Shown here one piece after another: positions 1-8,337 of a stretch of 64,000 nucleotides of DNA. This DNA is from Oceaniferula flava (lineage in GTDB: Bacteria; Verrucomicrobiota; Verrucomicrobiia; Verrucomicrobiales; Akkermansiaceae). The notes under the pieces are model-generated. The model saw only the letters and a program-made list of their open reading frames with translations, had not been told where the DNA came from and made no database searches. Position 1 is the stretch's first letter; each line of letters opens with the position of its first letter. The DNA is taken from contig NZ_JAFBGL010000004.1 in NCBI RefSeq assembly GCF_016811075.1, forward strand, positions 1-64,000, in the 5' to 3' direction. The position numbers and the translations under genes are program-made.

Positions 1-222
1 GAGCTTGCGCCCTCTAAAAAAAGTAACTGTTAGGCTATAGTGAAAATGAATTTTCAACTTTGCTTTTGACATACCTTCTCATGGAAGAGTTTGCAATCTT
101 CGTCGGTGCAAGGGCCATCGAAGCGCCAGCCCCCCTAGGGATGCAAATCCTTCACTACACCACTCAGCGAAACTGCAGGTCAGGCGATCCTCCCCCCACC
201 AAACGGCAAGCGCCCAAGACGC
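1..222. other. Intergenic, no gene seen
   Basis: No credible gene is visible before the first terminator. The only open frame, from about position 60 on the plus strand, has atypical composition and no recognisable domain. The gene to the left of the window may end or begin here. Confidence 0.4.
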
Positions 223-251
223 AAAAAACCACACAGGGGAACCCCGTGTGG
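223..251 (-). terminator. Rho-independent terminator of the lipoprotein gene
   Basis: On the minus strand CCACACGGGG pairs across a short loop with CCCCTGTGTGG (one bulge), followed by a run of six T. It lies 27 bases past the stop codon of the small lipoprotein gene. Confidence 0.8.
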
Positions 252-277
252 TTACATGCTAATCAGCGTGAGAAGGC

Positions 278-724
278 TTAGCCCTCCTTGCCGAATTTCT
301 TGAAGACTTCCTCGTGGGCATTCATTTTTTTGCCGAACTCTTGCAGGGCTTCACCCATGATTTTCATCGCTTCCGGCTTGCCGGCCAGGCCCTTCATGGC
401 ATTGCCAATTTTTTCGCCATTGGCTTCCATGGCCTTGTCCATTTTCTCATCGAGTGCTGTTTTCTCATCGGCGCTGGGCTCTTCGAGAGCGTCGAGTCGG
501 GCGACAATGTCATCGATTTCCTCGCTGAGGGAATCGATTTTCTCCGCAGCCGCCTCGGCACTTTCTTTGTCCGTGGCAGATTCAACGGCCGTGATGACCG
601 CGTTAAATTTGTTCAGCAGTTCATCGGTGACGGATTCGGCGGTGTCCTTTTTACCGCAAGAAGCGAATAGCATCGCCAAGGCGACAGAACTGAGGAGGGA
701 TAGTTTTGATAGGGTTTTTTTCAT
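278..724 (-). CDS. Small alpha-helical lipoprotein
   Basis: A 148-residue protein with a lipoprotein signal peptide: a KK-rich N-terminus, a hydrophobic stretch and a lipobox ending FASC at about residues 20-23. It is therefore probably anchored to a membrane. The mature part is acidic, rich in Ala, Glu, Lys and Asp, lacks aromatic clusters and is predicted to be helical or coiled-coil (about residues 30-130). No enzyme motif is visible and I do not recognise a family. It is a single-gene unit closed by the terminator at 223-251. A structural or spacer lipoprotein of the cell envelope is possible, but that is inference. Confidence 0.75.
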   Translation of the reverse strand: MKKTLSKLSLLSSVALAMLFASCGKKDTAESVTDELLNKFNAVITAVESATDKESAEAAAEKIDSLSEEIDDIVARLDALEEPSADEKTALDEKMDKAMEANGEKIGNAMKGLAGKPEAMKIMGEALQEFGKKMNAHEEVFKKFGKEG

Positions 725-828
725 CTTATTGGTGGTTGGTGTTTGGGTAGTCGCAGGTCGTCGTGCCTGGAGCAGTTAGACGCCCGACCATCCACCTTAT
801 GCAAAAAAACAATCATTCGGAGAGTGAA

Positions 829-860
829 ATCATCTGATTTTTTCGCCTGATTCAGATGAT
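829..860 (-). terminator. Possible terminator hairpin after the cytochrome-like gene
   Basis: ATCATCTGA and TCAGATGAT form a perfect 9-bp inverted repeat around a 14-base loop, 73 bases past the stop at 934. The following T content is weak, so this may be an intrinsic terminator or only an mRNA 3'-end structure. Confidence 0.4.
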
Positions 861-933
861 CAAACAATCATGAAACACGAAAATCCAGCCCCCCATCCAC
901 GGTCAATGGGTGATACAGGCTCACATTTCCAGA

Positions 934-2316
934 CTAATGCGAGGTGGCGCATTGTTGATACGCCGGCAGCGTGTGCCAGAGAATTTGATGAATCCGATCT
1001 TTCTCCCGATCACTCAGCACAGGTAGGCCTGCTGGGGTTAGATCCTTGTTCAGGATGGCGTGGAGCTGCTGCAGGGTTTGCATTTTCAGAGGTTCCGGAA
1101 GCATCTTGAACGAGGCGCTGCGGATCATGTAGCTGCACCGATATTTGAAGAGCCGCTTTTGCAAACGCAGATCGCGCAGTGACCAGCCGTTATACTCCAC
1201 GCCACGCTCTTTGAAGTCCCGCACGTAATCTTTTCTGCCCTGCACCGCGTCCCCAGCCAAGGGAAGCTCATTGGCAAACAGCAGGACGCCGAGGATTTTG
1301 TCCACATGAGCCTGTATGATTTTCGCGGAGGCGTCATCGGTCGGGTCAAATTGGCCGTCGTGCATCGCCTTGCTCAGATACTCATAGCGCAGAAAATTCA
1401 TCCTCGCGGCGGTCATGACATTATGCGCCTCGATCTGATGCTCCATGATCATCAGGGCAACGATGTCACTGGTGTCGGTGAGGTAATGCTCGGTATCGAG
1501 ATACTGCGAAAGGTCACCGACATTCTGCCCGTCTTGCTCGCGGAAAACCGCTTTGCCGTCTGGGTCTGTTTTCAGCCATTGATTTCCCAGATGACGCTTG
1601 GCACCATGGCTGCCGGTCACATACCAATCGCCCCAACGTTCGGACAAGGGGCTGGATGGCGTGGTGGTGAACGATCCCCAATCCAGCTGCGGCTGCCCGC
1701 CTGCATCCGCAAAGACGGACCGGACGAGCAAGCCGGGCACATCCGACGTGTTGGCATTGGCATGGCAGCTTAGGCAATCGTTCGATCTGAGAAAGCGCCT
1801 CTCCTTCGCGGGGCCTGAGGGGTCGAGGCTGTAAAACATCATGCCACTCGGGTCATCACAGGCGATCACTTCGATGATGCCCCCTGGCACGTAACCCACG
1901 TAAAAATCTTGATTGAAATACAACACCCGCGGATTTTTGGGGCCGATCAGGTCACGCTGCATGCTGGTTTTTGAAAAGACCAAAGTCTGTGAAGACAGGG
2001 GGATGTTGAGCTCGTCCAGAAGGGCTTTGAGAAGCTGTTTAGGATCGCTGCCCGGAAGCGTGCGGCGCTGTTCTTCGATCGCCGCTTGCAGCCGCGAGAT
2101 GGTATTGTTTTCAACCGCTTGATCGTAGTACAAGGGAGCCAGATTATACGATGGCTGAATTTGAGCTGCCCCCTGACTCATCGTCATCACCAGCAAAGTG
2201 CCGATGAACCGAGCCAAACCCATTCCTCCCGGAGATGGGCGCTTGTTTCGTGAGGGGATCAAATGCATTCGCTTGCTACGGTCTTGATCATTCTTACTTG
2301 TTCGAGCACGTATCAT
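934..2316 (-). CDS. Secreted protein with a single c-type haem site
   Basis: A protein of up to 460 residues carrying one CxxCH haem-binding motif (Cys181, Cys184, His185). A hydrophobic segment at residues 32-50 (MGLARF...SQGAAQ) looks like a signal peptide, which fits haem attachment outside the cytoplasm. This suggests a true start at residue 17 (2268) or 32 (2223); a GGGAGG lies almost against the latter ATG, so the start is unresolved. Downstream there is a His/Asn/Met-rich helix (about 290-310, HNVM) that could supply the second haem ligand. It resembles uncharacterised monohaem proteins of Verrucomicrobiota and Planctomycetota; the substrate is unknown. It is transcribed divergently from the DUF2231-cytochrome gene at 2443, another haem-c protein, so a shared respiratory or oxidative role is plausible. 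Confidence 0.7.
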   Translation of the reverse strand: MIRARTSKNDQDRSKRMHLIPSRNKRPSPGGMGLARFIGTLLVMTMSQGAAQIQPSYNLAPLYYDQAVENNTISRLQAAIEEQRRTLPGSDPKQLLKALLDELNIPLSSQTLVFSKTSMQRDLIGPKNPRVLYFNQDFYVGYVPGGIIEVIACDDPSGMMFYSLDPSGPAKERRFLRSNDCLSCHANANTSDVPGLLVRSVFADAGGQPQLDWGSFTTTPSSPLSERWGDWYVTGSHGAKRHLGNQWLKTDPDGKAVFREQDGQNVGDLSQYLDTEHYLTDTSDIVALMIMEHQIEAHNVMTAARMNFLRYEYLSKAMHDGQFDPTDDASAKIIQAHVDKILGVLLFANELPLAGDAVQGRKDYVRDFKERGVEYNGWSLRDLRLQKRLFKYRCSYMIRSASFKMLPEPLKMQTLQQLHAILNKDLTPAGLPVLSDREKDRIHQILWHTLPAYQQCATSH

Positions 2317-2442
2317 TTCATCATTAATTTACCACCGCTGCGCCAATTCTCTCCACGGCCAGTGATCGCTTGAAAGTTCTCGATTAAAACCCTAGTAAAC
2401 TGGTCGAACAGCTCTTGAACAACCGAAGCCCCAAACTCATCC

Positions 2443-4014
2443 ATGGAAAAATCCCTCGCCAAGAAACTTTACGTCCCCAGCCTCATCGGCAGCCTCATCG
2501 CGATCTTCGCCGTGGCTGCGATGCCCTACCTCGGTGAGGTCGGCATGGCCAATCCCAAATCCGCCGACGAGTTCGGCCTCTGGGTGAACTTTCTCGGTCG
2601 GTTCCACCCGCTGTTCCTGCACCTGCCCATCGGCGCGCTGATGCTGGTCTTTGTGATGGAGGGAGCCAAATTGCTCAGCTTTGGAAAATACCGCCCGAAC
2701 ACGACCATGGCTCTTTTTTTTGCCTCGGCGACAGCGGTCTTTGCGGTGGTCTTCGGCTACTGCCTCTACCTCACCGGCAGCTTCGAAGGCGAGCTGATCG
2801 AGGAGCACAAGCGCGATGGCATCATCTTCACCATCGCGGTGATCATCGCCTTCATCATCAGATACACTGCCTATCTGAAACCCGGCGTGGCCTTCTTCAA
2901 ACCTCTCTACGGCATCACCCTGCTCGCCAGCGGTGCCGTGATGATCAGCGCCGGTCACCACGGCGGAGAGATCACCCACGGCGATCCGATGAATGCTCTG
3001 CCGTCGAAAATCTTGGAAAAACGTGAGGCCGTGACCTCTGCCCCGGTGATCGTGGATCCGGTGGTCTACACCGACATCGTGCACTCGATTCTCGCCGAGA
3101 AATGCATCAGCTGCCACGGACCGGACAAGCAGAAGAGCGGCCTCCGGGTGGATACCTACGCCTACATGTTGGAAGGTGGCGAGGAGGACGAGTGCCTGGT
3201 GCCCGGCAGCGTGGAAGAAAGCGGCCTGATCACCTCCCTCCATCTGCCGATGGATGACGATCTGCACATGCCACCCGAAGGGAAAAAGCAGCTCAGCGCA
3301 GAGGAAATTCAAATCCTCGAGTGGTGGGTGAGAAGCGGAGCACCTGAAACCGCCCGCCTCAGTGAGGTAGAGGTCACCCCAGAGGTCGAAGCCGCCCTGA
3401 GCACGCTGGTCACTCCCGAGGAACGCGAACGCCGCGCCCAGGCTGCGGAAGCCGCGAAGCAATCCGAGACCGCCGCCGATGCCAAAAAGCGCGCAGCCCT
3501 CGCATCCGCACTGAAATCGGTCAACGACAAGTTCCCCGGCTCCTTGACTTACATCGCGCAGGACACCACCGACCTCGCCTTCACCGTGGTCAGCTTCCGC
3601 AAATCCTTCGGCGATGCCGATCTCAGCAACCTCGATGGGGTCGCTGAGGCCGTGACTGAAATCGATCTCGGTGCCTCCCAAGTCACCGATCAAGGTATCG
3701 CCAAGCTGGCCGCCTTTCCCAATCTCCGCACCATCAAACTCAATGGCACAGCCGTCAGTGACAAGGGACTGCAGGCGCTCGCCGGATTGGAACATCTGGA
3801 ATCCGTGAACCTCTATAACACCGCCATCACCGATGCCGGACTCAAAGCGCTGCACGGCAAAACCAAGCTGGTCAAAGTCTACCTCTGGCAAACCCAAGTC
3901 ACCGGTGCCGGGGTCAAGGAGCTCGAGCAATCGTTGCACACCGCCCAATCCGGTGTGACCCAGCCAGACGGAACGCCTCGCAAAGCCGAAATCATCCGCG
4001 GCACAACGGGCTGA
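2443..4014 (+). CDS. DUF2231-type membrane protein fused to cytochrome c and leucine-rich repeats
   Basis: A 523-residue three-part protein. Residues 1-185 hold several hydrophobic helices with the FHPLFLHLPIG signature of DUF2231-like membrane domains. Residues about 205-290 form a Planctomycete-type cytochrome c domain with Cys221, Cys224 and His225 (CISCHGPDKQKSG). Residues about 365-505 contain leucine-rich repeats of the 'TDQGIAKLAAFPNL' kind, one repeat per 23-24 residues. An Ala/Glu/Lys-rich linker lies between. The haem domain should face the periplasm. Such fusions accompany Planctomycetota/Verrucomicrobiota electron-transfer and polysaccharide-degradation loci. The actual electron partner is unknown. 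The start ATG at 2443 gives an immediate basic N-terminus before the first membrane segment. Confidence 0.85.
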   Translation: MEKSLAKKLYVPSLIGSLIAIFAVAAMPYLGEVGMANPKSADEFGLWVNFLGRFHPLFLHLPIGALMLVFVMEGAKLLSFGKYRPNTTMALFFASATAVFAVVFGYCLYLTGSFEGELIEEHKRDGIIFTIAVIIAFIIRYTAYLKPGVAFFKPLYGITLLASGAVMISAGHHGGEITHGDPMNALPSKILEKREAVTSAPVIVDPVVYTDIVHSILAEKCISCHGPDKQKSGLRVDTYAYMLEGGEEDECLVPGSVEESGLITSLHLPMDDDLHMPPEGKKQLSAEEIQILEWWVRSGAPETARLSEVEVTPEVEAALSTLVTPEERERRAQAAEAAKQSETAADAKKRAALASALKSVNDKFPGSLTYIAQDTTDLAFTVVSFRKSFGDADLSNLDGVAEAVTEIDLGASQVTDQGIAKLAAFPNLRTIKLNGTAVSDKGLQALAGLEHLESVNLYNTAITDAGLKALHGKTKLVKVYLWQTQVTGAGVKELEQSLHTAQSGVTQPDGTPRKAEIIRGTTG

Positions 4015-4107
4015 GCCAACCAAGCTCCCGATCGCAGGCTGACCCCCAGCTTGGTAGCTCCACCGACAAATCCTTGCCGTCTGAAATGCGGCGATTAGAT
4101 TTCCCCC

Positions 4108-5163
4108 ATGGACTCACTCACCCAGGCCGCCCTCGGAGCCTTATGCGGAGAACTCACCCTGCGGAAACAGCTGGGCTGGAAGGCTCCGGCGTGGGGATTT
4201 TTCTTCGGCACCCTGCCGGACCTCGATGTGATCGCCTCGCCATTCCTCGAGCCGCTCGAGCGACTCGGCTGGCACCGGGGATTATCCCACTCGGTGCTGG
4301 TGATGATCGTCGCCACCGTGGTCTTTGGCTACCTGCTGGCGAAACTGCACCGGAACAAGGGCGTCACGCCGGTGCAGGCCGGGGGCTTTGTTTTCCTCAC
4401 CTGGAGCACTCACGTGGCCATCGATTGTTTCACCACCTACGGCACCCAGATTTACGAGCCGTTCAACAATGCCCGGGTGGCCTGGAACAATATGTCGATC
4501 ATCGACCTCTCCTTCACCGTGCCCATGCTGATCGCTCTTGTGGCCGTGCTTTTTCACGATAAGGAGTCGCGGAAAAGGACGTGGATCGGGCGGAGTGCCG
4601 CCATCTGGCTGTGCTTTTACGTTGCCGCCAGCTTCTCCCTGAAACATCTGGCGAACTGTCACTTCGAGCAACAACTCGCCGCCAAAGGCATCGCCGTGGA
4701 GAGGATGATGACCGCCCCCACGCTCTCGAACATCTTCCTCTGGCGCATGCTGGCGGAGTCCGATGGCCACTACTACATTTCCTACTGGTCGGTCTTCGAC
4801 GGCCCCGATCGTGACGACGATCTCGACCACTTTCCCACCGGCCACCAGCACCTCGCTGACTTTGCCGAGAGCGCGGAGGTGCAGAAGCTGATCTGGTTCT
4901 CCCAAGGCTGGCATCAGGTCGTCCCCGTCAAAGACGATCCAGATTCCCTGCTGCTCATCGACATGCGCTTCAGCGAATCCCACTCACCGCAGAAAAAGAT
5001 CCCCGCCTTCGCCTGGCAAGTCACCCGCAACGGAAGCGCCACTGAGTTCCACAACGTCTCCTACCGCAAAGGCATCCAGGTCAAAAAAACCCTCGCCTTC
5101 CTAGGCCAGCGCATCCAAGGCCGCGCACCCAACTGGATGCATGGCCAATGGCCCTGGGAGTAA
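4108..5163 (+). CDS. Membrane-bound metal-dependent hydrolase (YdjM/YbcI family)
   Basis: A 351-residue protein starting MDSLTQAALGA, the typical opening of the YdjM/YbcI (DUF457) family of integral inner-membrane proteins. Conserved features are PDLD (about residue 40), HRGLSHS (about 55-61, likely metal ligands) and the helix WSTHVAIDCFTTYGTQ (about 95-110). Four hydrophobic helices lie in the first 190 residues, followed by a soluble C-terminal part of about 150 residues with no motif I recognise. The family is predicted to hydrolyse a membrane-associated substrate using metal, but no substrate is established. It lies 93 bases after the cytochrome-LRR gene on the same strand and converges with the thermonuclease gene. 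Confidence 0.85.
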   Translation: MDSLTQAALGALCGELTLRKQLGWKAPAWGFFFGTLPDLDVIASPFLEPLERLGWHRGLSHSVLVMIVATVVFGYLLAKLHRNKGVTPVQAGGFVFLTWSTHVAIDCFTTYGTQIYEPFNNARVAWNNMSIIDLSFTVPMLIALVAVLFHDKESRKRTWIGRSAAIWLCFYVAASFSLKHLANCHFEQQLAAKGIAVERMMTAPTLSNIFLWRMLAESDGHYYISYWSVFDGPDRDDDLDHFPTGHQHLADFAESAEVQKLIWFSQGWHQVVPVKDDPDSLLLIDMRFSESHSPQKKIPAFAWQVTRNGSATEFHNVSYRKGIQVKKTLAFLGQRIQGRAPNWMHGQWPWE

Positions 5164-5182
5164 ACCACGAAGCAGAACGGAA

Positions 5183-5252
5183 CGGAGCATGGACATTCCT
5201 GTCCATGGGCAACCCCAGCACGATGCTCATGGACAGGAATGTCCATGCTCCG
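5183..5252. repeat. 25-bp perfect inverted repeat between convergent genes
   Basis: The arms at 5183-5207 and 5228-5252 are perfect reverse complements, separated by 20 bases. Each arm is itself nearly palindromic around TGGACAGGAATGTCCA. It lies between two convergent stop codons, where it could end transcription from both sides, although there is no T-run. The TGGACAGGAATG core recurs at 11.35 and 12.17 kb, so it is likely a member of a dispersed palindromic repeat family. Confidence 0.85.
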
Positions 5253-5258
5253 CTCCTC

Positions 5259-6179
5259 TCACTCCACTGGAAATGTCAAAAATGGCTGGATCTTTTCCAG
5301 GGTCTTCTTCCCGATCCCCGGAACCTTCAGTAAATCGGTCGACCGCCGATAGGGGCGCCCCGCGATGATCCGGTTAGCCGTGACCTCGCCGATGCCAGGG
5401 ATCGCCATCAGCTCGTCCTTCGCCGCCTTGTTCACTGCCACCACTTGCGGATCTTTCCCCATCCCAATGCGGTCTTCCCGCTCTTCCTCACGCTGAGCCT
5501 GGCGCTCGTCAGGGAGTCTTTGCCAATCGGTGTGCTGCCAGACGCCCGCCCCTCGCTTGGCCGCCTGCAGCTCCAAATCATCAAGATAGGCCGCGTAGTC
5601 TTTTGCCGGCTGCCCTTCAGGAGTCATCCGCTCCACGCCAAAGGCACGAGCCAAACCCAGACGCACCAACTCGGCCGCCAAATCCTTGCCGTCAGCAGTG
5701 ACCACAAAGGCGTAGACACGCTTGAATTTTGGGTCGCCCCGACCATCGGCAAAGGAGGTGTATACGGTGAACGGATTGGCTAACAGCTGCCGTGTTTGCT
5801 CGGTGGCTTTTTTGCCGTAGGAAAGTGCCAGCTCGATCGATTCCCTCGACGAGCCCTTTTTACTGATGCCGAAATACCGCCGCTGCGCCCGCACGCGCCG
5901 ACCATCGGTCGCATTGCGAATCGCCGATTCCACACAATCCGCCCCATAAAGTCGCACCGTGATTTCGCGAGCGTTCCACCCCTTCTTGTCCCCATCCGCT
6001 AGCTTCTCAGGGATATGAATCCGGAAACTATCCCCGTCCGCCCACTCGGTAGGCACCAAGGTGCAGTTCTCAATCTTCACCAGTGGCGCCGCCTGAACCA
6101 CGCCACCAAAGACACACAGCACGCCCAAACACAACGCCCTAACAAGAACCATCCGCACCGAGATCCGCATCATTTGCAT
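5259..6179 (-). CDS. Secreted thermonuclease (SNase) with helix-hairpin-helix tail
   Basis: A staphylococcal-nuclease-like enzyme of about 306 residues, predicted to cleave DNA or RNA outside the cytoplasm. I chose the start at 6179 because it places a signal peptide (MRISVRMVLVRALCLG... VVQAA) at the N-terminus and has GGGGGA about 15 bases upstream; the frame remains open to an ATG at 6257. SNase features follow: WADGDSF, then VRLYGADCVES (the conserved Arg-x-x-Gly-x-Asp strand) and further SNase strands to about residue 200. The last 60 residues form a ComEA-like helix-hairpin-helix DNA-binding unit (MAIPGIGEVTANRI, VPGIGKKTLEKI). SNase-HhH fusions are common in bacteria. It lies 74 bases downstream of the NERD helicase on the same strand. 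Confidence 0.88.
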   Translation of the reverse strand: MQMMRISVRMVLVRALCLGVLCVFGGVVQAAPLVKIENCTLVPTEWADGDSFRIHIPEKLADGDKKGWNAREITVRLYGADCVESAIRNATDGRRVRAQRRYFGISKKGSSRESIELALSYGKKATEQTRQLLANPFTVYTSFADGRGDPKFKRVYAFVVTADGKDLAAELVRLGLARAFGVERMTPEGQPAKDYAAYLDDLELQAAKRGAGVWQHTDWQRLPDERQAQREEEREDRIGMGKDPQVVAVNKAAKDELMAIPGIGEVTANRIIAGRPYRRSTDLLKVPGIGKKTLEKIQPFLTFPVE

Positions 6180-6253
6180 AAAAGAACTACTATCCCCCAG
6201 CCTACCAGCTTGCAAGAAATCCCCCGCCCGCCTATGACCATGGATTACATTAA

Positions 6254-8146
6254 TCACGATGCAACAGGCTGCTGAGCATTGGCGACAGCTTCTCGCAGGT
6301 CTGTTATCTCAACTATCTTCTTCGTGTACATATTATTGTTAGAAGCGGTGATAAGCAGGTTTTCTTTCGCTCGGGTCATGCCAACATAGAGGAGCTTGGT
6401 CATTTCCGAACATCTATTCTCCGCCTCTGAAACATGACCCACCCCGATGATAATGACTCTCTTGAATTCGAGCCCTTTGCTACTTTTTGCTGATACGATG
6501 CTTACCTGATCTGTATGAGGATCGTATGCCGCTTTGCTCTTTTTCTGATCCATCAACAAGCACTTGATCGCCTCCCTCTGTAAACTATCGGCTACTTTCT
6601 TGCCGTGACTTCGGTTGATATAAATCACCGCCATGTCGCTAAGTTTTTCACCCTTTTGATTCCATTGATGAATACAGCGAACGGCGAAGTCGACCTCATC
6701 CTCAAGGTTAGTCCTGGGTTTAAAGACAGGCTGCGGCCCAGAAACGCCCGCCGTTTCGGGAGCGATCAAGGGAATGTGATCTTCATCTGCATCGGTAGGC
6801 GTGAGGAAGCTCTCGGCAAAACGATAGGCAAAGTCCAGTATCTCACGTGTATTTCGGTAATTTAAACGCAGCACCGTCGTCCGTCCTTGTGCTTTGATAC
6901 CAACACTAGAAAGGCTAAAATCAAGGCCTCCCTGCTTCTTGTAAATGGATTGGGCATCATCGTAGAGCAGCAACAACGAATCCGTGGCTGGATCGACCAT
7001 TTGCGTGACAATTTTCAACCACTCAGGCTCAAAATCCTGACCTTCGTCGATCATGATGGCTCCATACTGAGCCCTTGGAATCAAACCTTTTTCTACCCCA
7101 TGAATCACAGACTCCACTTGTCGTTCATACGCCTGACCTCCGGTTTTGAGCGTCTCCACGTTGTAAGTTTCAAGCTGCAGCTTACACCATTCATGAAAGT
7201 GGTGCACATGCACTTTGTCTTCGATGCCGTTTCTGGTGATGAACGATCTCAGATATGACGCGAGCGTGACATTGTAACAGAGCACCAGAATCGGTTTGTG
7301 CAGCGAACTTGCGAGCTGCTGACAGCGGAACCCCAAAATCAACGTTTTGCCAGAACCCGCCACTCCGTGTATCACACGGTGGCCACTTCCTAAACTACGC
7401 GCGAGTTGTTCCTGCTGAATATCCATCACCCTCACGATGTCAGGGATATCGATTTTGATTTCATCTGCAGGTTCCGAGTTATCTGCAAACAAATCAGTTT
7501 GAACCGGATTGATTCGAACCTCAGGAAAAATATGCCACCTCACCCTGTCCAACTGAGGTAAGGACAACGGTGCGCCGAAACTGTAACTGAACATTCCCCA
7601 TAGCTTTTCTTGGAAACCCAGTGGATCGACGGACTCGGTCATCTCGTCTTTGGTAATCACTAGTTGCTCAGGCAACACTTCGCGCTGCTCATCCTCCGAG
7701 AAGGTATCGTTGAGTTGCTTCCTTGTGATGTTGGGCAGCACCGTGCCGTAACCGTAGGGCATGCAGAGTTTACCTTGGTAACTCCCTTCACCTTGGATCA
7801 GTGCTGGATCCAGAGCGAGCCGATTCACCAACTGCATCAAACATTGCCGCGCCTGTTCAAGAGGATTTGCCATTACTTTCGGTTTACCTCCGAATTGAAT
7901 GGTGACCCGCTGTTTGTCGATGTTGACGAACTCGTGAATTTTCCAATCTTTGACCTCCAACAAAAGCAACCCGCGACTGGGATGCAAAATGACAAAGTCA
8001 GGATACCTCCTCATGTCACCAACGGGAACATCATACCAACACAGGTAGTCATCCTCCAAATGGCTCTCAACACGTCGACCGAAACGGCGCTCGCCAGGAG
8101 TTACAGCTCCTTTCGTGCGCGATATTGTGTTGAGGATTTTGGCCAT
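6254..8146 (-). CDS. NERD nuclease-superfamily I helicase fusion
   Basis: A 630-residue protein. Residues 18-130 form a NERD domain, a nuclease-related restriction-like fold with Asp50, Glu64 and Lys66 in the D...ExK pattern. A UvrD-like SF1 helicase follows: Walker A GVAGSGKT (about 262-269), Walker B IDEGQDF (about 358), motif III/IV LRLNYRN (about 430), motif V SAKSSKGLEF (about 560) and motif VI YVGMTRAK (about 590). It should be a DNA helicase or translocase with a possible nuclease. NERD helicases occur in DNA repair and phage-defence settings. It is the last gene of a set of three overlapping genes, and the block is visibly less GC-rich than its flanks, which suggests accessory DNA. 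Confidence 0.9.
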   Translation of the reverse strand: MAKILNTISRTKGAVTPGERRFGRRVESHLEDDYLCWYDVPVGDMRRYPDFVILHPSRGLLLLEVKDWKIHEFVNIDKQRVTIQFGGKPKVMANPLEQARQCLMQLVNRLALDPALIQGEGSYQGKLCMPYGYGTVLPNITRKQLNDTFSEDEQREVLPEQLVITKDEMTESVDPLGFQEKLWGMFSYSFGAPLSLPQLDRVRWHIFPEVRINPVQTDLFADNSEPADEIKIDIPDIVRVMDIQQEQLARSLGSGHRVIHGVAGSGKTLILGFRCQQLASSLHKPILVLCYNVTLASYLRSFITRNGIEDKVHVHHFHEWCKLQLETYNVETLKTGGQAYERQVESVIHGVEKGLIPRAQYGAIMIDEGQDFEPEWLKIVTQMVDPATDSLLLLYDDAQSIYKKQGGLDFSLSSVGIKAQGRTTVLRLNYRNTREILDFAYRFAESFLTPTDADEDHIPLIAPETAGVSGPQPVFKPRTNLEDEVDFAVRCIHQWNQKGEKLSDMAVIYINRSHGKKVADSLQREAIKCLLMDQKKSKAAYDPHTDQVSIVSAKSSKGLEFKRVIIIGVGHVSEAENRCSEMTKLLYVGMTRAKENLLITASNNNMYTKKIVEITDLREAVANAQQPVAS

Positions 8147-8337
8147 ATTCGTCTAAGAGAGAGTGTATTTAATTCATACTGAATATCAATCTGAAAACTG
8201 ATAGATAGCCCACCATCAAGACAGGCTGCAGCCAACTTAGCTTCGTAGAAAAAGGCATCTCGAATAGGTGTGAAATTTTTCACGGCGTTTGAAGCTGCGT
8301 CAATTCTCACATTTGCTTGGCGGAGAAGTATGATCAT
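8101..8337 (-). CDS. Small coupled protein between unknown gene and NERD helicase
   Basis: A 78-residue frame whose ATG overlaps the stop of the upstream gene in an ATGA (8334-8337) and whose 3' end overlaps the helicase start by 46 bases. This tight coupling argues for translation rather than a chance frame. The sequence contains no motif I recognise; it has a mixed basic C-terminus and no membrane segment. It could be a small accessory subunit or the tail of a larger ancestral protein. Confidence 0.5.
   Translation of the reverse strand: MIILLRQANVRIDAASNAVKNFTPIRDAFFYEAKLAAACLDGGLSISFQIDIQYELNTLSLRRIWPKSSTQYRARKEL

Noticed and set aside
60-281. 73-residue plus-strand frame at the window start
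   Set aside because: It reads through a clear terminator hairpin of the opposite strand and shows no family features.
2437-4023. Minus-strand open frame of 528 residues opposite the DUF2231-cytochrome gene
   Set aside because: It mirrors a gene with clear domains in high-GC DNA, has low-complexity composition (Gly, His, Asp-rich) and no signal, motif or ribosome site of its own.
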